From: an uncultured Bacteroidota bacterium
Lineage (GTDB): Bacteria > Bacteroidota > Bacteroidia > NS11-12g > UBA955
Length of the DNA: 18,511 bases
NCBI GenBank assembly: GCA_903959115.1
Contig: CAJBVU010000141.1
Span: 1-18,511 of the forward strand
Direction: 5' to 3'
Position 1 is the stretch's first letter. Each line of letters opens with the position of its first letter. This document shows positions 1 to 6,558 of this stretch, piece after piece. Both the position numbers and the translations under genes were made by a program. Under the pieces are notes generated by a model. The model made no database searches, had not been told where the DNA came from, and worked only from the letters and a program-made list of their open reading frames with translations.

Positions 1-384
1 ATCCGGGTTAATCACGGGCAAAATCTGCGCTGCCGTAATCTGTCCGAACGAGCCTTGCACCAACCTCACTTGAGCCCCAGCATTCTTGGCGATGCCACCG
101 CCTTCGTAGAAATAGACGTGTGAACCGGCCTCGCAAATTACTTCATCGCCGGGTTGGGTATGCACCTGAATGGCGATTTGGTTTGTCATGGTGCCCGACG
201 GACAAAATAATCCCGCTTCCATCCCAAAAAACTCGGCCACACTCCGTTCGAGGGCATTCACTGAGGCGTCTTCTCCAAAAACATCATCGCCCACGGAAGC
301 CGCAAACATGGCCTGTAGCATGGCTTCTGAGGGTTTGGTAAAGGTATCGGAACGAAATTCTATGGGTGTTTCTAACTGGCTCAT
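1..384 (-). CDS. ltaE: Low-specificity L-threonine aldolase, N-terminal part (runs off left edge)
   Basis: An open frame of exactly 128 codons begins at an ATG at 384..382 and continues past the left edge, so only the N-terminal third is visible. Family knowledge: a PLP-dependent fold-type I enzyme that cleaves L-threonine or L-allo-threonine to glycine and acetaldehyde in the cytosol. Seen here: the family opening FRSDTFTKPSEAMLQAM (residues 10-26), then VGDDVFGED (31-39), the phosphate-binding PSGTMTNQ segment (62-69) and the H89 region (EAGSHVYFYEGGG), whose His stacks on the PLP ring in characterised members. The PLP lysine lies outside the window. The gene starts 32 nt after the stop of the GH16 gene. 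A TAATTTTA box 8 nt before the ATG suggests it has its own promoter. A broken copy of its 5' end lies at 2185-2286. Identification is confident; substrate stereospecificity is not determined. Confidence 0.9.
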   Translation of the reverse strand, partial: MSQLETPIEFRSDTFTKPSEAMLQAMFAASVGDDVFGEDASVNALERSVAEFFGMEAGLFCPSGTMTNQIAIQVHTQPGDEVICEAGSHVYFYEGGGIAKNAGAQVRLVQGSFGQITAAQILPVINPD

Positions 385-403
385 GATGGGGGTAAAATTA
401 CAA
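282..403 (+). repeat. Direct repeat, copy 1 (aldolase 5' end and promoter)
   Basis: This stretch pairs with 2185-2305 in the same orientation. By eye, 282-366 differs from its partner by 2 substitutions and 1 deletion, while 367-403 (first codons and promoter) differs at 11 of 37 positions. It lies inside the intact threonine aldolase gene and its upstream region. Confidence 0.9.
393..400 (-). promoter_or_regulatory. Candidate -7 promoter box of the threonine aldolase gene
   Basis: TAATTTTA is read on the minus strand and matches the Bacteroidota -7 consensus TAnnTTTG at all but the last position. It sits in the 32-nt gap behind the glucanase stop codon and leaves only 8 nt to the ATG, which implies a very short or absent leader. 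No convincing -33 TTG is seen at about 20 nt spacing. The same short pattern precedes the gene starting at 8528. Confidence 0.4.
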
Positions 404-416
404 AATTGAAGACCAT

Positions 417-1991
417 CTATTCTTTGACAAATCGAAAAGTCGCATTCGACCCCGATGAAACCAACTGATCACCAGCCTTCAACGATAGTTGATAAACCCC
501 CGCCGCCAATTTGCTTACATCAATGTCTGCCTGGCTGCTGAGCGAACCACTTTGAAGGATCCGACCGTTCATATCCAAAATAGAATAGGCAATATATCGA
601 TCCATTCCTTGCACAAACAACTTGTCCGATGTCGGATTCGGGTAAAGCAACGCTCCGGTTTCCTTTGGCGCACCATTCACCGCAGTCGTGATTGCTTTCT
701 GATAAACCCTCACATAGTCGATTTCCATGCGCGATGAATCAAACTTCGCATCCACCAGAGATAATACTGCGATGTTCAACAGGATATACTGATCCTTTGA
801 AAAGGGCCAATTTTCGGGTGTTCGCACTTCGGGACCATAGTTATGAATCTCGTTGTCATCCACAAAAAACCATATTTTCTCGGGCGACCAAACCATGGAA
901 TACACGTGATAATTGTTGTATGGATCAGGCAGTGAGATCCCGCCGACTTCAACACCCCCGTAACGCGCTTTGGTATGCACCGCCGATGAAACATAACGAG
1001 GATTTTGCCCCCAACTCTCCATGATATCCAACTCACCGCAAGCCGGCCAGCCCACCGTAGCAGCATCCTGACCCCAATAGTTTCCTGTCTCACCCACATT
1101 GGTACCCAAAGTCCAAATCGCCGGCCAAACACCACTGCCTGAAGGCAATTTCGCACGCACATCAATCCTACCATAGGTAAATGCAAACTTTGAATTCAAA
1201 CGAGCCGATGTATAATCTTTGGTGCTATTGTCGTAAGTGAATTTTTCTTTTTTCAGGACGATTTTCATGCTCCCATCGCCCACAAACGAGTTGTCCCGCT
1301 TATCGGTATAGTGCTGTATCTCATTATTAAACCATCCGCCGTTATTCGGAGGTACTACTTGATGATGCCATTTCATGGGATTGGGCTTGCCCGCATAATC
1401 AAACTCGTCGGACCAAACCAATTTGTCATAGACTGGCATGGTCCCCGAGGATGTCGGGGGCAGTTTCGATGCGAAATCTCTGATGTCATCAACATAATAG
1501 TCTCCCGATTTCAACTGATTTGGCTCAAAGAAAAGGGTTATGCGATTGTATCGACCTCGGCCATTGACAACTGCATTTGTGCCTACCACCTTCGCTTTCG
1601 AAAAATCAAATGAATCGTGATGCCAATTGCTATTTTTTATGGTTTTCTGCACGTAGATATCGGGCTCACCGTTCGTGTTTTTCTCGAGTTTAATTTGAAA
1701 GGTAAAGGAATCACCTTCCGCATGGTAAACAGAAAAATAAATCTTCTTCGCCGTCTCCAGCTGCAACCCATTTTGCAAATCGATAAAAACGCCTTCGAAT
1801 TTATCTACGCCGATGTTGGTGATATGTCCAACATTGTTATTTGCACTGAGAGGGTCTTTGTCCCTCGTAAATTGCGCGCCCCCAAAAGCACTGAAATTGT
1901 GATCAGAACGCTCAAAATCAATGGGGAGATTCTGTGCCCATGAAGTTCCGGTGAATAAAAGTACAACTGCAATGAATATGAATTTGCGCAT
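417..1991 (-). CDS. Secreted GH16 beta-glucanase (laminarinase-like) with T9SS sorting domain
   Basis: A glycoside hydrolase family 16 enzyme, expected to cut beta-1,3 or mixed-linked beta-glucans such as laminarin outside the cell. The frame extends up to an ATG at 2018, but I prefer the ATG at 1991 (524 aa). It gives a compact signal peptide (MRKFIFIAVVLLFTGTSWAQ) and stands 6 nt after a perfect TAAATTTG box. Domains, in 524-aa numbering: signal peptide 1-20; a beta-sandwich carbohydrate-binding-like region about 22-175; GH16 catalytic domain about 188-432, with WPAIWTLG and the active site GELDIMES (nucleophile E320, assisting D322, acid/base E325). The ExDxxE form is that of the beta-bulge, laminarinase-type members. 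A T9SS type A tail about 447-524 contains LLYPNPTSDKL. No SusC/SusD pair or transporter lies nearby, so it is not in a classical polysaccharide utilisation locus within this window. Direct repeats flank the gene (282-403 and 2185-2305). Exact substrate is inferred, not shown. Confidence 0.92.
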   Translation of the reverse strand: MRKFIFIAVVLLFTGTSWAQNLPIDFERSDHNFSAFGGAQFTRDKDPLSANNNVGHITNIGVDKFEGVFIDLQNGLQLETAKKIYFSVYHAEGDSFTFQIKLEKNTNGEPDIYVQKTIKNSNWHHDSFDFSKAKVVGTNAVVNGRGRYNRITLFFEPNQLKSGDYYVDDIRDFASKLPPTSSGTMPVYDKLVWSDEFDYAGKPNPMKWHHQVVPPNNGGWFNNEIQHYTDKRDNSFVGDGSMKIVLKKEKFTYDNSTKDYTSARLNSKFAFTYGRIDVRAKLPSGSGVWPAIWTLGTNVGETGNYWGQDAATVGWPACGELDIMESWGQNPRYVSSAVHTKARYGGVEVGGISLPDPYNNYHVYSMVWSPEKIWFFVDDNEIHNYGPEVRTPENWPFSKDQYILLNIAVLSLVDAKFDSSRMEIDYVRVYQKAITTAVNGAPKETGALLYPNPTSDKLFVQGMDRYIAYSILDMNGRILQSGSLSSQADIDVSKLAAGVYQLSLKAGDQLVSSGSNATFRFVKE

Positions 1992-1997
1992 GAACTT

Positions 1998-2005
1998 CAA
2001 ATTTA
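1998..2005 (-). promoter_or_regulatory. -7 promoter box that decides the glucanase start
   Basis: TAAATTTG (minus strand) is an exact match to the Bacteroidota -7 consensus TAnnTTTG and ends 6 nt before the ATG at 1991. If it is used, transcription would begin at or within a few bases of that ATG, so the ATG at 2018 lies upstream of the transcript and cannot be the start. No good -33 TTG is visible at 17-23 nt. Confidence 0.5.
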
Positions 2006-2018
2006 GGTGAAAGCCCAT

Positions 2019-2184
2019 GAATTTAGGGCATCTACCGACATAACGGTTTTAACATATTTAAATCCTTAATGTATTGAACACTGCAATACAAAACCCACAA
2101 AATTACCAAATTAATCCTACCTCTGAAAGGTGTTGACGAGGCAATTAACAACTAATATTCAACGCGTTAGCCATAAAGAAAGGC
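2019..2184. other. AT-rich intergenic stretch upstream of the glucanase
   Basis: I see no gene, RNA or convincing terminator in this stretch. It lies between the glucanase gene and the broken threonine aldolase copy and belongs to the segment bracketed by the direct repeats. Confidence 0.5.
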
Positions 2185-2286
2185 CATCATCGCCCACGGA
2201 AGCCGCAAACATGGCCTGGAGCATGGCTTCGGAGGGTTGGTAAAGGTATCGGAACGAAATTCTATGGGGGTTGCTAGTTGATTCAT
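2185..2286 (-). pseudogene. Remnant of threonine aldolase 5' end, frameshifted and truncated
   Basis: From an ATG at 2286..2284 the minus strand reads MNQLATPIEFRSDTFT, matching the aldolase start (MSQLETPIEFRSDTFT). A single missing T near 2237-2240 then shifts the frame. After restoring it, the reading continues as the aldolase PSEAMLQAMFAASVGDD segment, then homology stops abruptly at 2185. About 34 codons of a gene of roughly 340 codons remain, so it cannot encode an enzyme. The intact partner is at 1-384. Three of the five changed codons before the frameshift are synonymous, which suggests that the copy diverged while still coding before it decayed. Confidence 0.85.
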
Positions 2287-2305
2287 TACGGTCGTGAAAT
2301 TACAA
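2185..2305 (+). repeat. Direct repeat, copy 2 (flanks the glucanase on its far side)
   Basis: Partner of 282-403. The similarity includes the TTGTAATTT promoter-like sequence just upstream of the ATG (here TTGTAATTTCA), so the upstream region was carried along with the coding start. The glucanase gene lies entirely between the two copies. Confidence 0.9.
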
Positions 2306-2321
2306 CATCACCACGAACGAA

Positions 2322-3875
2322 TCACTCCACCAGCTGTACTTTGTTGAGGTAGAACACCTTGGTTCTTTCGCCATCTTGATCTTTGGTGGTCTGATAGCCA
2401 GATACGAGAAAATTGGCATCGTACCAGTGACGCATATTCGCGGTTGTACTAATTAGTCGCTCATCTTCTCTTCCAGTTGCTACAATCTCACATTTATTCT
2501 GTGAAATTTCCGTGCCTGATTGGTTGAAAACCTTGTAAGTCAAAATGTTATCTGTAACATAACTTAAGGAAATCTGGTTTGGCACTGATGCATTCACCGC
2601 AACAAATTTCAAAACTTCTTTGGGCTTATAATCAAGTTTTAATGGCAGACATTGATCCATCTTGCGATTGCCATTGACGTCGAACTTCACAACAACGGCA
2701 TGTGTGTATCTGTAACCGTCGAATGAGGTTTGTCTAACTGTTTTCCCATTGACAATTGTCTCACGAGTGGCATAAGTTGGATAAAATGCTTCACCCACCA
2801 AGATATAACCATCAGACAAAGTAACAATGGGGTGTATTGTCATCGAATAATCCATGGTCAATTGCTTGCCCACATTCTCTGCCCTTTCCACACGCTTATC
2901 GATGCTGTTTTGCCTTCGATCCGACAGGAATTCAGTAAAATTCTCCAAATCAAGAAAGTTGGTTGGGGTTAAAAACTTTAAAACGCGCGTATCACTTTCG
3001 GCGAAAAAGAAACCTTCGGCCAACAACGACTTTTTGTTTTGCAATTTGTTGTTGTAGGTGCCTGAAAAAATGAATTTCGTCTTGTCTGTTGCTGTTATTT
3101 TACACTCGATCAACACAATGTCTTGCTTTGGAGTTATCTCAATGGTTCTAACCAAATCGCCATTGGGTGAGTACATTAAACATTGATTGTGGTACCCGCT
3201 TTTTTCATTGATTCGAAGGATTACTGCAAATTCATTGATATTCGTAATCTCTTGGAAACTTAAAATGGTTGCTTTCTTTGCTTTGACCTCCTCCGGTAAT
3301 TTTATCGGCGTCACGTGGGTATCACCGGTTTTCCAATCGACAAATACTAAAGAAACCGCTGATTTGCTCCTAAATACAAGGACCAATTTCTCTGGCAGAG
3401 ATGCGACGAATTGAATAACACCTTCGATGGGAAAAGACCCACGCACTTCGGTAGCATCTTCCAATCCTGACCGAGGCACAGTATGAAGGATAAAGTTCTT
3501 TTTGCCAAAAAACAAATGATGATAATGGGTTTGCCCCAAAAATGCTCTTTGATTCATCCCTGTACCAATAAACACCCTGTCCACAATTAGAATATTTTCT
3601 TTAACAATTTTAAGGTCGGTATTGACGATATCGTAATGGTAGCGCATTTCACCTCTTTCTATTTTATAGGTTTCTGATGTAAGCAGAACACCCTCTTTCC
3701 CTAACTGAAGAGCACGTAAGTTGGCAAAGCCTTCCTCAGGGTGAAATTCTTGTCGCAACAAGCTCTTGGCCGCGGGATATTTTTTGGTTTGTGCGGATAG
3801 TGGATTTGCTATAAATAGAACCATTGCCAAATAGATAAGGCCGGCGGAAATGGAGTGTTTTTTCTGGGTCATCAT
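2322..3875 (-). CDS. Secreted/periplasmic protein of unknown function
   Basis: The frame is open from an ATG at 3935, but the export signal only begins at the double Met at 3875/3872 (MMTQKKHSISAGLIYLAMVLFIANPLSAQ), so I choose 3875 (517 aa); 3935 remains possible. A cleavable signal peptide ends near SAQ; there is no lipobox cysteine, no other membrane segment and no T9SS tail, so a periplasmic location is likely. The mature part is a succession of short beta-strand-like segments with charged turns, resembling a beta-propeller in layout, including a segment (ILVGEAFYPTYATRE... followed by FDGYRYTHAVVVKFD) that I associate with uncharacterised Bacteroidota proteins. No catalytic motif is recognised. 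It probably once preceded the threonine aldolase gene, since the aldolase remnant begins 36 nt after its stop. Function is unassigned. Confidence 0.8.
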   Translation of the reverse strand: MMTQKKHSISAGLIYLAMVLFIANPLSAQTKKYPAAKSLLRQEFHPEEGFANLRALQLGKEGVLLTSETYKIERGEMRYHYDIVNTDLKIVKENILIVDRVFIGTGMNQRAFLGQTHYHHLFFGKKNFILHTVPRSGLEDATEVRGSFPIEGVIQFVASLPEKLVLVFRSKSAVSLVFVDWKTGDTHVTPIKLPEEVKAKKATILSFQEITNINEFAVILRINEKSGYHNQCLMYSPNGDLVRTIEITPKQDIVLIECKITATDKTKFIFSGTYNNKLQNKKSLLAEGFFFAESDTRVLKFLTPTNFLDLENFTEFLSDRRQNSIDKRVERAENVGKQLTMDYSMTIHPIVTLSDGYILVGEAFYPTYATRETIVNGKTVRQTSFDGYRYTHAVVVKFDVNGNRKMDQCLPLKLDYKPKEVLKFVAVNASVPNQISLSYVTDNILTYKVFNQSGTEISQNKCEIVATGREDERLISTTANMRHWYDANFLVSGYQTTKDQDGERTKVFYLNKVQLVE

Positions 3876-3979
3876 TACGAAGTTTGGGTAGTCTGGTTGT
3901 ATATTACTAATGCTTTTGGGAAGATTTAGGATCATTGCTAATTAGGCAAACCATCTAAATAATCTAACGATTTGATTTT

Positions 3980-3987
3980 CAAACATA
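3980..3987 (-). promoter_or_regulatory. Candidate -7 box for the unknown secreted protein
   Basis: TATGTTTG (minus strand) matches TAnnTTTG exactly. It lies 45 nt before the ATG at 3935 and about 105 nt before the preferred start at 3875. No -33 TTG at suitable spacing is apparent, so this is tentative. Confidence 0.3.
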
Positions 3988-4124
3988 TGATAGACAATTC
4001 AAATTCTCCACATGGGCAATCAAATTCTTACATATTTTTTACATCCGTTTTATCAATTTTTGCAAATCCTTAGCAGTCAACGGAGGGAAAATGGACTTTA
4101 GCCCAAGCATACAATTAATCACGA

Positions 4125-4191
4125 AATCACCAATTTTAATATGAATTCGGTGAGTATAATCACCAATTTCGATATGTTTTTGGTGATTTCG
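4125..4191. repeat. Cluster of short direct and inverted repeats downstream of tRNA-Pro
   Basis: Two 19-bp near-identical direct repeats occur at 4125-4143 and 4158-4176 (17 of 19 positions equal, 33 bp apart). An 11-bp perfect inverted pair, CGAAATCACCA at 4122-4132 and TGGTGATTTCG at 4181-4191, spans them, and a smaller GGTGA/TCACC pair sits inside. On the minus strand a 64-codon frame (4233..4039) crosses the cluster; the 33-bp period is in frame and gives the internal repeat HIEIGDYTHRI / HIKIGDFVINC. I do not claim that frame as a gene. The rest of 3936-4214 holds nothing else I recognise. Confidence 0.6.
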
Positions 4192-4212
4192 TTTGAACCA
4201 TGTTTGAACCGG

Positions 4213-4250
4213 CCAAAAACAGCAAGGCCCCAAATCTCTCTGAGGCCTTG
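4213..4250 (-). terminator. Hairpin terminator of tRNA-Pro
   Basis: On the minus strand CAAGGCCTC pairs with GGGGCCTTG (7 Watson-Crick pairs extended by a T-G and a C-G pair, loop of 10 nt) at 4223-4250, followed by CTGTTTTTGG. It starts 11 nt after the tRNA 3' end and has the form of an intrinsic terminator. Confidence 0.7.
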
Positions 4251-4261
4251 ATTTTACTGGG

Positions 4262-4335
4262 TCGGGATGGCGAGATTCGAACTCACGACCCCTTGCACCC
4301 CATGCAAGTGCGCTACCGGGCTGCGCTACATCCCG
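4262..4335 (-). tRNA. tRNA-Pro, anticodon GGG
   Basis: The 74-nt cloverleaf reads cleanly on the minus strand. The acceptor stem CGGGATG pairs with CATCCCG; D arm GCGC...GCGC encloses AGCCCGGTA; the anticodon stem CTTGC/GCAAG carries loop ATGGGGT, placing GGG at positions 34-36; the T arm GTGAG-TTCGAAT-CTCGC (one T-G pair) follows; the discriminator is A. It decodes CCC and, by wobble, CCU. The 3' CCA is not encoded (ACCCAG follows), so a CCA-adding enzyme must complete it. It has its own upstream promoter (4413-4444) and downstream terminator. Confidence 0.96.
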
Positions 4336-4412
4336 ATTTGGTTATTTGACTTGGCCAAAACCTAATCTCCCGGTAATAGTGTGCATGAGAACGGGTCACC
4401 TTTAAAGGGTTG

Positions 4413-4444
4413 CAAAGATAATCAATTCCTCCTATCCCAACAAA
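4413..4444 (-). promoter_or_regulatory. Promoter of tRNA-Pro (TTTG-N20-TATCTTTG)
   Basis: On the minus strand a TTTG at 4444..4441 is separated by 20 nt from TATCTTTG at 4420..4413, both exact matches to the Bacteroidota -33/-7 consensus. It leaves about 77 nt to the mature tRNA 5' end, so a 5' leader would be trimmed off. The rest of the 4336-4633 gap holds only this promoter and the one for the gene at 4634. Confidence 0.75.
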
Positions 4445-4584
4445 CAACGCTACATCGATTCTGACGATGTTACCGCAAAAGCGCCTTCGATCAATTGCGT
4501 TTTGCAATTCACTAGCCCGCCCATCAAACCCATTTCGTGCCCATAAATTCTTTACAATACTTTACTAAGTAATACCCTGTTACT

Positions 4585-4616
4585 ATTGACCAATCCAATT
4601 TAAAAATCTAACATTG
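4585..4616 (+). promoter_or_regulatory. Candidate promoter for the kelch-like membrane protein (ATTG-N20-TAACATTG)
   Basis: ATTG at 4585-4588 and TAACATTG at 4609-4616 (one mismatch to TAnnTTTG) are separated by exactly 20 nt, the same spacing as at the tRNA-Pro promoter and at the promoter of the gene starting at 8528. The ATG at 4634 lies 17 nt further on. Confidence 0.5.
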
Positions 4617-4633
4617 TTATACAATCTCACCCC

Positions 4634-5887
4634 ATGACTATAGCAATTTTGAAGCATCATCCCTACGACATAAAAGTCAAGTCGCATGGATTTTCAATTC
4701 TATTGCTAATAATCATTGGCTCTATTTTTCTACCCAACAGAAGTATCGCTCAAAGACTTTCACTTAAACAGCAATTGCTCATTGAGAAAACCATTCAACC
4801 CATCTTACAAGAAGAAGCGGGCAAACATGAACTATTGTTGGGGAAAGGCGCTTTTGTTCAGCTTGGGCAAGACACATTATTCAATATTCACGGGCTGCGA
4901 TACCTTTTCAAAATTACCGGTGATACTGTAATTCGATTAGACAAATCCATATACCATGGCAGTAGTTTTTGGCGATATCTTTTTGAATACAACGGCCAAA
5001 TATTTACCATGGGTGGATACGGCCAATTTGTAACAAACAGCAATCTTGAGAGTTTTAATTTCAATAGCAAAGAATGGTATCTGGTAAAAACCTCAGGGCA
5101 AAAACCCTCATATATCAAAGGATGCGTCATTAGAGTCAAAGATCAACTTTACCTTTTTAGCAACTCTTTGAGTGGAAACAGCATTGAAGATGATATTTCC
5201 GACCCCTACTTTTATCAACTCGATTTACCCAGTCTCACATGGAAGCGATTCCCCATCGTTCAAAAAGAATTGCAAAATTTCCAAGCAGAAATTATTCTTT
5301 ATACAACAGATTACATTTTGGTATTAGACAATCGAAATGCAATGTTGATTCACCCTAAAACATTAGAATTTATACAAGTAACCCAAGAAGAACTTGGGAT
5401 AAAAACATCATACCAAAACATATCGGTAGACAACAACTCCCTTTTCTTCTCCAACGACATCCACCACCCCAGCAACGAGAACCTACCTGGAGTGAGTATG
5501 GTTAACTTTTGGAATAATCACAAATCCACTGCTAAAAAAATCATTTTAAACCCTAGTTACTTTCAGCAATATCCAAAGGAAATTTCAATAGCAATCCTAG
5601 TTGGCATCAACTTATTCGTTATCGCCATATCCATTTTTCTTAAGAACCGCATCAAAAGGAAAAAACAAACACCCTTGATTCAGCGAATCATCCGGCACAA
5701 TTCCAAAACCCTAACAACCGAGGAACTAGACCAACTTTTGGGAATTGACCATATGGAACTTGAAAGTAGGAAAGCAAAACGACATCGAATCCTCGCCCAA
5801 ATAGAAGTTGCCTCGCCCGGACTGATAAATCGTATCAAGGACGAATCAGACAAACGACGATTTGTATACTTCGTGAGTCGCGATTGA
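4634..5887 (+). CDS. Membrane protein: kelch-like periplasmic region, one TM helix, winged-helix-like cytoplasmic tail
   Basis: A 417-aa protein. Residues 17-40 are a hydrophobic export signal ending in SIAQ. Residues about 70-300 contain kelch/beta-propeller-like strands (for example GQIFTMGGYG at 121-130, FNFNSKEWYLVK at 141-152, DQLYLFSNS at 170-178, FYQLDLPSLTWKRF at 193-206). Residues 317-336 form a single TM helix, followed by the basic KNRIKRKKQ stop-transfer tract. The cytoplasmic tail 338-417 (LTTEELDQLLGID... SRKAKRHRILAQIE... INRIKDESDKRRFVYFV) resembles a winged helix: helix, basic recognition-like helix, then a D-x-x-D-K-R-R wing as in MarR-type folds. Signal sensing outside and DNA or protein binding inside is therefore plausible but inferred. 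No kinase, T9SS or catalytic motif is seen. The next gene starts 107 nt downstream on the same strand. Confidence 0.8.
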   Translation: MTIAILKHHPYDIKVKSHGFSILLLIIIGSIFLPNRSIAQRLSLKQQLLIEKTIQPILQEEAGKHELLLGKGAFVQLGQDTLFNIHGLRYLFKITGDTVIRLDKSIYHGSSFWRYLFEYNGQIFTMGGYGQFVTNSNLESFNFNSKEWYLVKTSGQKPSYIKGCVIRVKDQLYLFSNSLSGNSIEDDISDPYFYQLDLPSLTWKRFPIVQKELQNFQAEIILYTTDYILVLDNRNAMLIHPKTLEFIQVTQEELGIKTSYQNISVDNNSLFFSNDIHHPSNENLPGVSMVNFWNNHKSTAKKIILNPSYFQQYPKEISIAILVGINLFVIAISIFLKNRIKRKKQTPLIQRIIRHNSKTLTTEELDQLLGIDHMELESRKAKRHRILAQIEVASPGLINRIKDESDKRRFVYFVSRD

Positions 5888-5994
5888 GCCACTCCCCTAA
5901 ACCTAACTAAAATTGACGTTTATCATCGGTAATCACCAATATGTGACCAATTATTTTTTGGCGCGAGAAGATATTTGCCCCTATCCTTTCCCTT

Positions 5995-6483
5995 ATGTTT
6001 CTTTCGATTTCCATCGCCGATGCCCTCTTGTGGGTCATTCACATTCTGCTGTGGTTTAGTTGTATTTTCGGATTAATTGCGATACTACAATTTGCAAAAT
6101 TGAAACTGCCAATTCGCATTTTAACTTTTAAGTCGATGGCCGCCTTATCTGGATTAACTTTCCTAGTTTCGATGATTGGAATATTGGCTTTTGAAGATAA
6201 ATTACTCATCGCTGCGGCCAGCGGCCATTGGAATTTTGGTGACTCATTTCAAAATGAATTACACATCGACCTAGAGCACAAAAAATACGAAATCAAGGAA
6301 TCAAATGGGAAAACAATCGAAGGGAGTACAACTAAGCTAACCAAAAGTGATTCAACTGTAGATACACACCATTACTTGTATTTATTGGGCTATCCCAATG
6401 AAATGTCCTCAATGATGGTAAAGTTCAAACCATTGCATTCTCCACAACTCAAACTGCAAAACCGAATGGTACCCTGTAAATAG
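5995..6483 (+). CDS. Small two-helix membrane protein, unknown
   Basis: A 162-aa protein that I do not recognise. Residues about 10-32 and 45-65 are hydrophobic TM helices separated by a short basic stretch (KLKLPIRILTFK), and residues 75-162 are a polar, probably beta-rich soluble domain. The basic loop argues for both termini outside and the loop inside. It follows the kelch-like gene by 107 nt on the same strand and precedes the alkD-like gene by 75 nt. No clear TAnnTTTG box was found upstream, so read-through from the previous gene is possible. Confidence 0.6.
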   Translation: MFLSISIADALLWVIHILLWFSCIFGLIAILQFAKLKLPIRILTFKSMAALSGLTFLVSMIGILAFEDKLLIAAASGHWNFGDSFQNELHIDLEHKKYEIKESNGKTIEGSTTKLTKSDSTVDTHHYLYLLGYPNEMSSMMVKFKPLHSPQLKLQNRMVPCK

Positions 6484-6546
6484 CGGCACCATCTCCAATT
6501 CTACCCTATGCGTGGGGTTCGATTCCAGTTCGTAAAATCGTTTTAC

Positions 6547-6554
6547 TACCTTTG
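6547..6554 (+). promoter_or_regulatory. -7 promoter box of the alkD-like gene
   Basis: TACCTTTG is an exact TAnnTTTG match that ends 4 nt before the ATG at 6559. A used promoter here would give an essentially leaderless mRNA and fixes the start codon. The -33 region 20 nt upstream (TTCC) is poor. Confidence 0.45.
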
Positions 6555-6558
6555 ATGC

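Noticed and set aside
120..409. Plus-strand open frames of 73 and 79 codons
   Set aside because: They lie antisense to the threonine aldolase coding sequence, whose translation matches the family closely; no start signals or recognisable products.
417..2018. GH16 locus as a polysaccharide utilisation locus
   Set aside because: No SusC, SusD, transporter or regulator lies beside it in this window; neighbours are an amino acid enzyme and an unknown protein.
282..2305. Direct repeats as ends of an insertion sequence or composite transposon
   Set aside because: The repeats are coding sequence of the aldolase, without terminal inverted repeats or any transposase between them.
4125..4191. Possible CRISPR-like array from spaced repeats
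   Set aside because: There are only two direct repeats with a 14-bp spacer, too few and too short; no cas genes are present.
4313..4507. Minus-strand 64-codon frame overlapping the tRNA-Pro 5' end and its promoter
   Set aside because: It runs through the promoter spacing region into the tRNA body; the RNA gene explains the sequence and the translation resembles nothing.
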